64,000 bases of DNA from Betaproteobacteria bacterium. GTDB taxonomy: Bacteria; Pseudomonadota; Gammaproteobacteria; Burkholderiales; JAEUOS01. This document shows positions 42,815 to 51,312 of the stretch, piece by piece (position 1 is the first letter of the stretch; each line of letters begins with the position of its first letter). The notes beneath the pieces are model-generated. The model did not search any database and had not been told where the DNA came from. It saw only the letters and a list, made by a program, of their open reading frames with translations. The stretch spans positions 62,001 through 126,000 of the forward strand of contig JAQGMJ010000043.1 in NCBI GenBank assembly GCA_028292405.1, in the 5' to 3' direction. Made by a program: the position numbers and the translations under genes.

Positions 42815-43561
42815 ATGCAACTCGAACTGCGCATCATCAAGGATTTGCAGGCGCGCGGCCGGCATTTTCGCCTCGACGTCGACATGCGCACCGACAGCGA
42901 CGCGGTAGTGATCTACGGCCCCTCCGGCGCCGGCAAGTCGCTGACCCTGCAATGCCTGGCGGGCTTCGTCGCACCGGACGCCGGGCGCATTGCGATCGAC
43001 GGCGCGACACTGTTCGAAGCGGCGCAGCGCATCAACGTGCCGGCGCGCCAGCGCGGCGTCGGCTATGTGTTCCAGGATTACGCGCTGTTTCCGCATCTGA
43101 CGGTGGCGGGCAACATTGGCGCCTCGCTGCAGCAGGGTTGGCTGCGGCGCCTGGACGATGCGGCGCGCGCGCGCGTGGAGGACATGCTGCGCCTGTTTGA
43201 ATTGCAGGATTTGCGCGACAGCTACCCGAGCCAGCTTTCCGGCGGCCAGCGCCAGCGGACCGCGCTGGCGCGCGCGCTGGCGACCAGGCCGCGCCTGCTG
43301 CTGCTGGACGAGCCTTTTGCGGCGCTGGACCCGGGACTGCGCGAGCGCATGCGCCACGAATTCGTCGAGCTGCGCGAGCGTTTCAAGCTGCCGATGGTGC
43401 TGATCACCCACGACCCGGCCGATTTGCAGACCCTGGCGCGCGAGCTGGTGGTGATCGAGGCAGGACGGCTGGTGCGCCATGAGATGGCGCCGTTCCAGGC
43501 CGAGGTGCCGCAGGGGGCGACGGCACTGCGGGTGATTGCCGGCGGCGGGCGCGCGGCCTGA
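42815..43561 (+). CDS. modC: Molybdate ABC transporter ATP-binding protein, no TOBE domain
   Basis: A 248-residue ATPase. Walker A is YGPSGAGKSLTLQ, the Q-loop YVFQDYALFPHLTV, the signature QLSGGQRQRTALARAL, Walker B LLLLDEPFAALD, and the H-loop LITHDPAD. The protein ends shortly after the nucleotide-binding domain, so the C-terminal TOBE/Mop domain (about 100 residues in E. coli ModC) is missing; a separate Mop gene follows. ATG 42815 is 8 bases after modB. Confidence 0.94.
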   Translation: MQLELRIIKDLQARGRHFRLDVDMRTDSDAVVIYGPSGAGKSLTLQCLAGFVAPDAGRIAIDGATLFEAAQRINVPARQRGVGYVFQDYALFPHLTVAGNIGASLQQGWLRRLDDAARARVEDMLRLFELQDLRDSYPSQLSGGQRQRTALARALATRPRLLLLDEPFAALDPGLRERMRHEFVELRERFKLPMVLITHDPADLQTLARELVVIEAGRLVRHEMAPFQAEVPQGATALRVIAGGGRAA

Positions 43562-43630
43562 GCGCGCAAACCCGGCAGGCGAGCCCGGAGAACGGGCATA
43601 CTGCGGATTCATGCAACAGGAGAAGCAGCG

Positions 43631-43840
43631 GTGAAAATCAGCGCACGCAATGTACTTTCGGGCACCGTCAAGGCAATGCACGAAGGCCCGGTGACGACCG
43701 AGGTGACGGTGGAAGTCGCGCCCGGCATCGAGGTGGTTTCGACGATTACCGCCGGTTCGGCGAAAAACCTGAACCTCAAGGTGGGTGCAAAGGTTCACGC
43801 CGTCATCAAGGCTTCCAGCGTGATGATCGCGACCGATTAA
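43631..43840 (+). CDS. mop: Molybdenum-pterin-binding (Mop/TOBE) protein
   Basis: A 69-residue molbindin made of one Mop/TOBE domain (KISARNVLSGTVKAMHEGPVTTEVTVEVAPGIEVVSTITAGSAKNLNLKVG, split here only for description). Such proteins form hexamers binding molybdate or tungstate, and serve as storage or sensor. GTG 43631 has AGGAG upstream. As ModE and ModC both lack their TOBE parts, this small protein may carry the molybdate-sensing role for the whole cluster. Confidence 0.9.
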   Translation: MKISARNVLSGTVKAMHEGPVTTEVTVEVAPGIEVVSTITAGSAKNLNLKVGAKVHAVIKASSVMIATD

Positions 43841-43855
43841 GGCTGTTCGGGGGTT

Positions 43856-44551
43856 TTAGTCTCGTAGCGCCGCGTTGACCGCGGCTTGCGCGTGCAGCAG
43901 CATGGTGTCGAACAGCGGCGCCGGCACGCAGCCGTCCTTCAGGATCAGGCCCAGCTCGGTACAGCCGAGCACCACGCATTGGGCGCCGGCTTCCAGCAGG
44001 TCGCGGGTGATGCCCTCGCTTGCCTGACGTGACTCTTCGCGGATTACGCCGCGGCACAGTTCTTCATAGATGATGCGGTGTAGCGCATCGCGCGATTCGG
44101 CCGGCGGCACCAGCACCTTGAGGCCGTGCTTGTCGGCGAAGCGCGCCTTGCAGAAGTCCTGCTCCATGGTGAAGCGGGTGCCGAGCAGGCCGATGGTGGT
44201 GTGGCCGGCGGCGCGGATGGCTTCGGCCGTGGGATCGACGATGTGCAGCAGCGGAATGCGCACCCGCGCCTCCACGGCGGCGGCCACCTTGTGCATGGTG
44301 TTGGCGCCGATCAGCACCATGTCGGCGCCGGCCCTTTCCAGGCTTTCGGCGGCATCCGCCATCAGGGCCCCGGCCTGTTCCCAGCGGCCGGCGCTTTGCA
44401 TCAGCGCGACTTCGGCGAAGTCGACGCTGTAGAGCACGATCTTCGCCGAGTGCAGGCCGCCCAGGCGCGCGGCGACGGCGCGGTTGATCACCTGGTAGTA
44501 GGGGACGGTGGATTCCCAGCTCATGCCGCCGATCAGGCCGATGGTTTTCAT
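43856..44551 (-). CDS. Aspartate/glutamate racemase family protein
   Basis: A 231-residue two-domain racemase of the RacX/YgeA type. The N-terminal block is MKTIGLIGGMSWESTVPYYQVIN and the C-terminal Cys motif is VVLGCTELGLIL. At the first catalytic position, where the family has Cys (or Thr in E. coli YgeA) just before Asn-Thr, the sequence reads GANTMH, so that position is Ala. Activity may thus be one-base or altered. It is convergent with mop (15 bases) and divergent from the DUF3592 gene. The substrate amino acid cannot be told. Confidence 0.88.
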   Translation of the reverse strand: MKTIGLIGGMSWESTVPYYQVINRAVAARLGGLHSAKIVLYSVDFAEVALMQSAGRWEQAGALMADAAESLERAGADMVLIGANTMHKVAAAVEARVRIPLLHIVDPTAEAIRAAGHTTIGLLGTRFTMEQDFCKARFADKHGLKVLVPPAESRDALHRIIYEELCRGVIREESRQASEGITRDLLEAGAQCVVLGCTELGLILKDGCVPAPLFDTMLLHAQAAVNAALRD

Positions 44552-44615
44552 CTATAGTCCTTCCGGGCGCTCATGCTTGCGCAGGCAATTAAACAGTCTA
44601 AAGAAAGCGGGCGGC

Positions 44616-45629
44616 ATGGACAAGTTGAGCGCGGGCCTGTGCGGTGTGTTCATGCTGTTCGCTTTGTTCGCGGGCTGGATATTTTCGGTGTTCGCCGTGC
44701 AAGTGTACTGGGGAGTGGCCAGCAGCGGCTGGACGCCGGTGGCGGCGCGGGTGATCGAGGTCGACACTGGTGACAACCCCGGCGACAACCCCGGCGACAA
44801 CCCCGGCCACGCGCGCTACGGCTTGCGCTATGCCTACCAGGCCGAAGGGGCGCGCGCGGGCGACACGACATCCTTTGCCGGCGACGAGCAGGAGACCCGG
44901 CAACTGGTCGCCACGCTCGCGCCCGGCGCGGCGCTGACGGTGTACGCCGACCCGGCGGCGCCGCAGCGCTCGGTGGTATTGCCGGGCACCAGTTTCAGCG
45001 CGCTGTTTTTTTCGGCGGTGTCGCTGTTTCTTGCCCTGATCCCCGCCAGCGTCGCTCTCGGATTGATATTCGCACGCAAGGGCGGGGCGCGGTTCGACCG
45101 CGCGCTGGATGCCTTCGTATTGCTGCTGTTGCTGTTCTTTGCGTTGCTGCCGGCAAGTGCCGCCGTGCTGGTGGGGGTGCAACTGTGGCGCGGTGCGGCC
45201 AGCGCCGGCTGGCCGCAGGCGCAGGGGACCGTAGTGATTTCCGCCGGGCGGGAGGTCGCGCAGGCTGAGCAATCACGGCGCTGGAACGTGCTGCCGGGGC
45301 GGACGGAACTGCAGCTGGCTTACGCTTATACCGCGGGTGGGCGCTCCTGCGTGGGCTCGGCGTACGATGCGCTGCGCGACTTTCCGACGGCGCAGCGTAG
45401 TGCGGAGATTTTGCGCGCGCTGCCCAAGGGAGCGGCCGTGACGGTGCGCTACAACCCGGAGTCGCCGTGCCAATCGCTCCTGGAACCGGGCGTCGGCGCC
45501 TATGGCCTGCTGATGCTGGCGATGAGCGCAGGCTTCACGCTGTTGTTCGGCTGGCCGGCACTGCACAAGCTGCGCCGTCTCGTAGCCCCCGCCGCGCGAC
45601 CGCGCGCGCGGCGAATGCACAAGACATGA
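44616..45629 (+). CDS. DUF3592-type membrane protein
   Basis: A 337-residue protein with four hydrophobic helices in two halves. Each half has a helix, a DUF3592-like extracytoplasmic beta segment (GWTPVAARVIEVD... VYADPAAPQRSVV and GWPQAQGTVVISAG... VRYNPESPCQSLL), and another helix. The first segment contains three tandem GDNP units encoded by a 12-base repeat at about 44769-44806. Function unknown; proteins of this group may sense or bind cell-envelope components. ATG 44616 is chosen because it begins the first helix. Its stop overlaps the next gene as ATGA. Confidence 0.8.
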   Translation: MDKLSAGLCGVFMLFALFAGWIFSVFAVQVYWGVASSGWTPVAARVIEVDTGDNPGDNPGDNPGHARYGLRYAYQAEGARAGDTTSFAGDEQETRQLVATLAPGAALTVYADPAAPQRSVVLPGTSFSALFFSAVSLFLALIPASVALGLIFARKGGARFDRALDAFVLLLLLFFALLPASAAVLVGVQLWRGAASAGWPQAQGTVVISAGREVAQAEQSRRWNVLPGRTELQLAYAYTAGGRSCVGSAYDALRDFPTAQRSAEILRALPKGAAVTVRYNPESPCQSLLEPGVGAYGLLMLAMSAGFTLLFGWPALHKLRRLVAPAARPRARRMHKT

Positions 45630-46342
45630 AGGCCGGCGGGTGGCGCAACCTGGCGTGCCTGGCGCTGGCATCATGCGCCATGACCGCTGCCGCGCAAACT
45701 CCGCAGGATGAAAAATGGGTTCGGGTCGTCCAGCCCGGGGTGCACGTGCTCAATGGCGGCACGCCGGTCGAGCTGCTGGAGGTGGTGCGCGCGCGGCATT
45801 ATTTCGCCGGCGACTTCCTGCTGCACTGGCCGGTGCCGGCGGATGCCGAACCGCGCCGGGCGCAGGCCCTCGCTGAATTGCGGCGGCGGGAGCCGCGCCT
45901 GATTGCCGGCGGCGACCCGCGGCCGTTCGGGGTGATCGAACGTTTTTCGCATGGCCGCGTGGGCATGCGCGTGGAACTGGTGCTGGGCGCATCCGGGCGG
46001 GAACGGTATTTTTACGGGCTGGCGCGCTATGAGATGGCGCGCGATCCGGCGATCGACGCAGCTCTCGGTCTACCGCAACTCGAGCGCAAGCTGGCGTTTG
46101 TTTACCAGTCGCTCGGCTATGGAAGCAGCGCGCCGGAGCTGTTCGCGCGACTCGGTCCCGCCGATCAGGAATTGGCCGGCCAGGCACCGTCGCAGCGCAA
46201 CCTGTATTTCGCGCGGCATGATTTGCACGTCGAAATCCACCAGGGCGTGGTGTACTACCTTGAGCACGGCAAGCCGGGCTGGCTGAGTGACTTGCCGCCG
46301 GTGGGTGCGGGGCCGATGCATGGTCCGGCCCCGGTGCGATAA
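45626..46342 (+). CDS. Secreted protein of unknown function
   Basis: A 238-residue exported protein, start ATG 45626, overlapping the upstream stop as ATGA. The N-terminus (WRNLACLALASCAMTAAAQ) is a signal peptide; LASC could be a lipobox. The mature part has mixed strands and helices (VQPGVHVLNGGTPVELLEVVRARHYFAGDFLLHW, RVGMRVELVLGASGRERYFYGLARYEM) and no motif that I recognise. The translational coupling says it works with the DUF3592 membrane protein. It converges on the gene at 46353. Confidence 0.72.
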   Translation: MKAGGWRNLACLALASCAMTAAAQTPQDEKWVRVVQPGVHVLNGGTPVELLEVVRARHYFAGDFLLHWPVPADAEPRRAQALAELRRREPRLIAGGDPRPFGVIERFSHGRVGMRVELVLGASGRERYFYGLARYEMARDPAIDAALGLPQLERKLAFVYQSLGYGSSAPELFARLGPADQELAGQAPSQRNLYFARHDLHVEIHQGVVYYLEHGKPGWLSDLPPVGAGPMHGPAPVR

Positions 46343-46352
46343 AGCGTGTTGC

Positions 46353-46967
46353 TCAGGCGCAATCGGGCGTACCGGTCGGCGGCTGGGGTTCAGGGATGAA
46401 GTCGTAGCGTTCCGCAAGCTCGTCGCGCACGATCGCGGCCAGCGGCAGGCGCTTGCCGCCGACGGCGCAATAGATCGTGTGCGCGGTGGGGGCGGCAAGC
46501 CAGGCTTCGAACACGGCGTCGGCCAGCGCGCCGCCGCGCGGATCGCTCAATGCGGCGAGAAAGGGCGCGAAGTCCTGGTCGCTGAGGGCGCCGGGGCCGA
46601 GGTCGGTGACGAGGATGGGCGTGTGCTGCTCGTCGATCAGCACGGTCTCGACCTTCCTGGCGGTTTGTCCCGTGTGCGTCAGCGGCGGCGCCTCCATGCT
46701 GAAGCGGTAGACCCAGGGCGCGCAGGCGAGGCAGACGAACACGCGCTGCGGGCCGTTCTGGAAATACCAGCGGCCCTGGTCGTCGGCCTGGTAATTGCGG
46801 CCGATGAATTCGATCACCGCCGGGTTGCCGATGGTCTCGAAGCGGCCGGTGCTGTCGTAGTCACGCGCGCGCACGCGCCAGCGGCCGCGCTCGTCCAGGC
46901 GCAGCCAGTTGTAGACATCGGGCACGTTGGGCCATTTGCGCATGGCCTGGGCGACGATGTCATCCAT
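46353..46967 (-). CDS. Conserved hypothetical protein
   Basis: A 204-residue soluble protein. The N-terminal half has short motifs that look conserved (MRKWPNVPDVYNWLRLDERGRWRV, NPAVIEFIGRNYQADDQGRWYFQNGPQRVFV), and I have seen similar proteins annotated as hypothetical in betaproteobacteria, next to varied genes. There are Cys residues in CLACAPW. No enzymatic motif is recognised, and no signal peptide or membrane helix. It follows phosphomannomutase by about 115 bases on the same strand, with the two-hairpin repeat in between. Confidence 0.75.
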   Translation of the reverse strand: MDDIVAQAMRKWPNVPDVYNWLRLDERGRWRVRARDYDSTGRFETIGNPAVIEFIGRNYQADDQGRWYFQNGPQRVFVCLACAPWVYRFSMEAPPLTHTGQTARKVETVLIDEQHTPILVTDLGPGALSDQDFAPFLAALSDPRGGALADAVFEAWLAAPTAHTIYCAVGGKRLPLAAIVRDELAERYDFIPEPQPPTGTPDCA

Positions 46968-46993
46968 CTGAAATTCCCCTTGGATTTTTCGTA

Positions 46994-47077
46994 GGATTTT
47001 TCCTCGTGAAATTGACTGGCTCTGCCTGCGATTTCACGCAGTTAATTCGGCAAAAGTAGGGTTGTACTTTTGTCGGA
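46994..47077. repeat. Two-hairpin dispersed repeat, copy B
   Basis: Related to 16283-16370: GGATTTTTC is followed by a hairpin (CGTGAAAT 47005-47012 with ATTTCACG 47031-47038) and then a second stem ending in CTTTTGTCGGAAT. Order and orientation relative to the upstream minus-strand stop codon are the same as in copy A. Confidence 0.7.
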
Positions 47078-47081
47078 ATAT

Positions 47082-48455
47082 TTAAAAAGGAAGCTGAGCG
47101 TCCGGCTTGACCTTCAGCAGCGCTTCGCGGAAGGTCTGCTGGATGCGCTTGATCGCGGCTTCGTTGTTCGCCTCGAAGCGCAGAACGATCACCGGGGTGG
47201 TGTTGGAGGAGCGCATCAGGCCGAAGCCATCCGGGTACTCGATGCGCAGGCCGTCGATGGTGATGATGTTTTCCGAGCCAGGAAACTTCGCCTCTTTTTG
47301 CAGCTTGTCGATCAGGGCGAAGTTCTCGCCTTCGGCGCATTTTAGCTGCAGCTCGGGCGTGGCGATGGAGTCGGGCAGGGCGTTGAGCACCGCGCTCGGA
47401 TCTTTTTCACGCGAGAGGATTTCCAGCAGGCGCGCGCCGACGTAAAGGGCATCGTCGAAGCCGTACCAGCGTTCCTTGAAGAAGACGTGGCCGCTCATCT
47501 CGCCGCCCAGCGCCGCGCCGGTTTCCTTCAGCTTGGCCTTGACGAAGGAGTGGCCGGTTTTCCACATGAGCGGCACGCCGCCGTGCTGGGTGATCCAGGG
47601 TGCGAGATTGCGCGTGCATTTGACGTCGTAGAGGATGGTGGCGCCGGGGTTGCGCGAGAGCACGTCGGCGGCGAACAGCATCAGCTGGCGGTCGGGGTAG
47701 ATGATCTTGCCGTCCTTGGTGACGACGCCCAAACGGTCGCCGTCGCCGTCGAAGGCGAGGCCGATTTCTTCCGAGCCCTTGGCTAGCGCGTGGATCAGGT
47801 CCTGGAGGTTTTCCGGATGCGCGGGGTCGGGGTGGTGATTCGGAAAGTGGCCGTCGACCTCGCAAAACAGTTCGGTGACTTCGCAGCCGAGCGCGCGGAA
47901 CAGCGCGGGGGCGAAGGCGCCGGGCACGCCATTGCCGCAATCGATCGCCACCTTCATGCCGCACGCCAGCTTGACGCCGCCGGTGATGCGCTGCATGTAG
48001 GCGTTGCCGATGTCGTGGGTGCGATAGCTGCCGTTGCCCTCGGACAAATCGCCGCGTTCGATGCGGGTATGCAGAGAGAGGATGGTGTCGCCGTGGATGG
48101 TCTCGCCGGCGATGACCATTTTCAGGCCGTTGTAGTCTGGCGGGTTGTGGCTGCCGGTGACCATCACGCCGGAGCCGCTGTTGAGTTCGTACACGGCGTA
48201 GTACAGCATGCCGGTGGTGACCATGCCGAGGTCGACGACGTTGATGCCGGCCTTGCGGATGCCGGCGGCCAGCGCGGCGGAGAGTTCCGGGCCGGAGAGC
48301 CGGCCGTCGCGGCCGATGACGATTTCGGTGGTGCCGCGCTTGCGTGCTTCCGAGGCGATGGCCTGGCCGATGGCTTGCACGCCTTCGGCCGTCAGGGTCT
48401 CGCCGACGACGCCACGGATGTCATAGGCCTTGAATATTTCTTTCGGGACGTTCAT
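47082..48455 (-). CDS. algC: Phosphomannomutase/phosphoglucomutase
   Basis: A 457-residue alpha-D-phosphohexomutase interconverting hexose 1- and 6-phosphates for nucleotide-sugar and LPS/exopolysaccharide synthesis. The N-terminus is FKAYDIRGVVGE, the phosphoserine loop VTGSHNPPDYNG, the metal loop FDGDGDRLGVV, the sugar-binding loop GGEMSGHVFF, and the C-terminal phosphate site RSSNTTPVI. ATG 48455 overlaps the stop of the YheT-like hydrolase as ATGA. It is the downstream member of a minus-strand block that includes waaF, so a role in LPS core supply fits. Confidence 0.93.
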   Translation of the reverse strand: MNVPKEIFKAYDIRGVVGETLTAEGVQAIGQAIASEARKRGTTEIVIGRDGRLSGPELSAALAAGIRKAGINVVDLGMVTTGMLYYAVYELNSGSGVMVTGSHNPPDYNGLKMVIAGETIHGDTILSLHTRIERGDLSEGNGSYRTHDIGNAYMQRITGGVKLACGMKVAIDCGNGVPGAFAPALFRALGCEVTELFCEVDGHFPNHHPDPAHPENLQDLIHALAKGSEEIGLAFDGDGDRLGVVTKDGKIIYPDRQLMLFAADVLSRNPGATILYDVKCTRNLAPWITQHGGVPLMWKTGHSFVKAKLKETGAALGGEMSGHVFFKERWYGFDDALYVGARLLEILSREKDPSAVLNALPDSIATPELQLKCAEGENFALIDKLQKEAKFPGSENIITIDGLRIEYPDGFGLMRSSNTTPVIVLRFEANNEAAIKRIQQTFREALLKVKPDAQLPF

Positions 48456-49414
48456 GGGTTGTGCTCGAAAAAGTTGAACAATCGTTGCGGCAGCCAGGCC
48501 AGGCTGCCCGGCGGTAGCGCGCCAGTGGCGAAGCCTACATGACCACCATGAACGGGATATTCCAGCGTGACGGCAGAAGAGACCTCGGCCGGAGTGGGCA
48601 GGGCCTGCGCCGGCAAAAAGGGGTCGTTGCGCGCGTTCAAGGCAAGGGCCGGGACGCGGATTTGCGCCAGCCAGGGCTTGGCCGAGGCGCTGGACCAGTA
48701 GTGGTCGGTGTCGCGAAAGCCGTGCAGGGGGGCGGTGACCAGGTTGTCGAACTCGTAGAGGTCGCGCGCGGCGCGCACTTTCACCGGGTCGAACAGGCCG
48801 GGGTGTTGCGCCAGTTTTTCCAGGCTTTTCTTGATCAGGCTGCCGAGGAACATGCGGGTGTAGAGCTTGTTGAAGCCGCGCCCCAGCGCGTGGCCGGCGG
48901 CGGCGAGGTCGAGCGGCGCGGAGATCGAGGCGACCGCGCGCACTACCTGATGCGCCGCCTCGCCCTGCTCGCCGGCCCACTTCAGCAGCGCATTGCCGCC
49001 GAGCGAGACGCCGGCGGCGTAGAGCCTTGCGGGTTTGTGCTGGTCCATCATGCGCCTGAGCACCCAGTCGATTTCCGCGCTGTCGCCGGAGTGGTAGGCG
49101 CGGGGCAACAGGTTAAGCTCTCCGGAGCAGCCGCGAAAGTGCGGTACGCAACCGTTCCACCCGCGTTTTTGCGCGGCATGCATCATGGCGCGCGCATAGT
49201 GGCTTTGCGATGAGCCTTCGAGGCCGTGGAACAGCACCAGCAGGGGCGCGCCTTCGATCCAGGGCAGCCAGTCGAGGTCGATGAAGTCGCCGTCCGGCGT
49301 TTCCCAGCGTTCGCGCCGGTAACTGACGCGAGGCTCCGGGGTGACCAGCGAGGGCCAGATGGTCTGCAGGTTGCCGCCCGGGAGCCACCACGGGCTTGAG
49401 TAGGCTGGGCTCAT
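48452..49414 (-). CDS. YheT-like alpha/beta hydrolase
   Basis: A 320-residue hydrolase of the YheT/ABHD1-3 family. Typical features are PWWLPGGNLQTIWP at the N-terminus, VLFHGLEGSSQSHYARAMM, the nucleophile elbow AAGVSLGGNALLKW, the acid Asp in LNARNDPFLP, and the His in PVHGGHVGFA. These proteins may be esterases or acyltransferases; the substrate is not known. ATG 49414 begins the family N-terminus; the frame continues upstream but without similarity. It sits 20 bases after the SnoaL-like gene and overlaps algC by ATGA. Confidence 0.9.
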   Translation of the reverse strand: MSPAYSSPWWLPGGNLQTIWPSLVTPEPRVSYRRERWETPDGDFIDLDWLPWIEGAPLLVLFHGLEGSSQSHYARAMMHAAQKRGWNGCVPHFRGCSGELNLLPRAYHSGDSAEIDWVLRRMMDQHKPARLYAAGVSLGGNALLKWAGEQGEAAHQVVRAVASISAPLDLAAAGHALGRGFNKLYTRMFLGSLIKKSLEKLAQHPGLFDPVKVRAARDLYEFDNLVTAPLHGFRDTDHYWSSASAKPWLAQIRVPALALNARNDPFLPAQALPTPAEVSSAVTLEYPVHGGHVGFATGALPPGSLAWLPQRLFNFFEHNP

Positions 49415-49434
49415 GTCCGGTTTGGACGCCAAAA

Positions 49435-49866
49435 TCAGTGCAAAGTTTTCGGTCGCACGGCGGTGTTGCTGCGCTCCAGCTTGGGCGAGGGCGAGGCGTG
49501 GTGCATGACCATTTTCCAGCCGTTGCCCGAGCGCATGTAGACGTTGGTGGCGACCACCGGCGCGGCCGGGCGCGATTCGCCCCGAGCGGAGATGAATTCG
49601 TGCACCGAGTGGGTCACCATCATCATCGATTGCAGCGCCTGCAGCTGGCCGACGTGCACCGTCAGGCGCGGGCCGCCGGCGAACATCTGGCGCCAGGCTT
49701 CGCGGATCGCGGCGTGGCCGTTGAGGCGCAGGCCGCCGGGGTGGATGCACACCACTTCTTCGTCTTCCGACCATACCGACATCATCAATTCGAGGTCAGC
49801 CTTTTCCAGCGCCTCGTAAAAGGCGGCTTCGCAGTCTTGCGGCGTGGGGAAAAGTTTGCTGGTCAT
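49435..49866 (-). CDS. SnoaL/NTF2-like (DUF4440-type) protein
   Basis: A 143-residue protein with the cone-shaped NTF2-like fold (CEAAFYEALEKADLELMMSVWSEDEEVVCIHPGGLRLNGHAAIREAWRQMF, and VYMRSGNGWKMVMHHAS). Members bind small ligands or act as isomerases; no catalytic residue can be singled out here. ATG 49866 is chosen because the domain starts there; the frame extends to 49938. It is in the same minus-strand run as the YheT-like hydrolase and waaF. Confidence 0.85.
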   Translation of the reverse strand: MTSKLFPTPQDCEAAFYEALEKADLELMMSVWSEDEEVVCIHPGGLRLNGHAAIREAWRQMFAGGPRLTVHVGQLQALQSMMMVTHSVHEFISARGESRPAAPVVATNVYMRSGNGWKMVMHHASPSPKLERSNTAVRPKTLH

Positions 49867-49968
49867 CGCGGGAAAGGCGGATGCGCTGTCGGAGTCATGG
49901 GCGGCCGGGAATGCCAGCCGCAACGTCGATGTTATCAAAAGCGCCGGGCAAGCGCCCCGCGCGCGCTT

Positions 49969-51000
49969 TCAAACCGCGGCGCCGGTGAGTTGCGCATAGT
50001 CTTCCAGCACCCGCTCGGGCGTCAGTTCGCGCATGCATTTGAAGTGGCCCAGGGGGCAGATGCGCTGGTAACAGGGACTGCAATCGACCGCGAGGTAGAT
50101 CACCCGCGCGGCTTCGGAGAGCGGCGGCGTGTGCTCCGGCGAGGAGGAACCGAACAGTGCCACCTGCGGGATGTCCAGCGCGGCGGCGACGTGCATCAGC
50201 CCGGAGTCGTTGGTGATGACGGCGCTGCTGCCAGCGATCAGGTCGATCGCCTGGTCCAGCGTGGTCTTGCCACACAGGTTGAGCGCCGCGCCATGCGACA
50301 ACTGTTCGATGGTCAGGCCGGTGGGCACGTCGGCCTGGGTGCCGAGCACGATCGGGGTCGCGCCCATCGCCTTGAGTTTGCTTGCCACGGTGGCGAAATA
50401 CTCGGCCGGCCAGCGCTTGGCCGGGCCGTACTCGGCGCCCGGGCACAGGGCTACCAGGCGCTCGGCGGGTTTCAGGCCCAGTGTCACCTTGGCGGCGATC
50501 GAGCGCACCGGGTCGGCGATCAGGCGCGGCTGCGGCAGCTCTTCGGTCAGGGTTTTTGCGGGCGCTTCGGAAAGCTGTGTGTAAAAGCGCGCCATCGAGG
50601 GCCGCGGCGCGTTTTTTTTCGGGTTGGGGTGCAGCAGGTTGAGCAGGCCGTAGCGCGATTCGCCGACGTAGCCGATGCGCAAGTCGATGCTGGCGAAAAA
50701 CGGCACCAGGGCTGATTTCCACGAATTGGGCAGGATGATGGCCTGGGCATAGCGCCCGCTGAACTTGCGCCCCAGTTGCCAGCGCTCGGCCAGGCCGAAG
50801 CGGCCGTGGCGAAAATCCGCCTCGTAGACCTGCTCGACTTCCGGCATGCGGCGAAACACCGGCGCCACCGCCGGCACCGCCAATACGTCGATGGCGACAC
50901 GCGACGCCTTGGCTTTCAGGCGGGTCAGCAGGGGCTGGGCCATCAGGCTGTCGCCCAGCCAGTTGGGCGCGACCACCAGGAGGCGCGGTGAACTACTCAT
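49969..51000 (-). CDS. waaF: ADP-heptose:LPS heptosyltransferase II
   Basis: A 343-residue GT9 glycosyltransferase adding the second heptose to the LPS inner core. The N-terminus LLVVAPNWLGDSLMAQPLLTRLK, the acceptor region PNSWKSALVPFFASIDLRIGYVGE, the donor-side LCPGAEYGPAKRWPAEYFA, and SAVITNDSGLMHVAAALDIPQVALFGSSSPEHTPP are all characteristic. Four cysteines near the end (CSPCYQRICPLGHFKCM) are also usual in WaaF. It follows the zf-CHCC gene by 54 bases. Together with phosphomannomutase it marks an envelope-biogenesis neighbourhood. Confidence 0.94.
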   Translation of the reverse strand: MSSSPRLLVVAPNWLGDSLMAQPLLTRLKAKASRVAIDVLAVPAVAPVFRRMPEVEQVYEADFRHGRFGLAERWQLGRKFSGRYAQAIILPNSWKSALVPFFASIDLRIGYVGESRYGLLNLLHPNPKKNAPRPSMARFYTQLSEAPAKTLTEELPQPRLIADPVRSIAAKVTLGLKPAERLVALCPGAEYGPAKRWPAEYFATVASKLKAMGATPIVLGTQADVPTGLTIEQLSHGAALNLCGKTTLDQAIDLIAGSSAVITNDSGLMHVAAALDIPQVALFGSSSPEHTPPLSEAARVIYLAVDCSPCYQRICPLGHFKCMRELTPERVLEDYAQLTGAAV

Positions 51001-51054
51001 GGGTGCGGCCCGCGACTTGAGCGGGCGCGGAGAGCTGCGGCGCCCGCGCGCAAC

Positions 51055-51249
51055 TCAATGCCCGTGCTTGGCGGGTCCGCCCTTCAGAGCATACTCGGTG
51101 CCGCAATACGGGCACTTGGCATGGCCCTCGGTGGCGATGTCGAGAAACACGCGCGGGTGCTGGCTCCACAGCGGCATTGCCTTGTTCGGGCAAAAGGCCG
51201 GAAGGTCTTTGGCTTCCAGTTCCACCGCTGCCTGCTGGGTCGTGCTCAT
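51055..51249 (-). CDS. Zinc-finger domain (zf-CHCC) protein
   Basis: A 64-residue protein with a CHCC-type zinc finger: Cys in LPAFCPNK, then HPRVFLDIATEGHAKCPYCGTEYAL, giving C-x(n)-H-x(n)-C-x2-C. The family includes the NDUFS6-like fold and a common betaproteobacterial gene found between ilvE and waaF. ATG 51249 is used (GGAGC upstream); the in-frame TTG at 51255 adds two residues. Its role is unknown, perhaps metal handling or protein assembly. It lies 63 bases downstream of ilvE. Confidence 0.88.
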   Translation of the reverse strand: MSTTQQAAVELEAKDLPAFCPNKAMPLWSQHPRVFLDIATEGHAKCPYCGTEYALKGGPAKHGH

Positions 51250-51312
51250 GGTCAAGCTCCTGACTGCCGGCGAAAATGCAGCGCACTCTCGCCGGATGGT
51301 TTCAACTACCGT

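Noticed and set aside
44769-44806. Short tandem repeat as a CRISPR array
   Set aside because: The 12-base units are adjacent without spacers, in frame, and inside a coding region.
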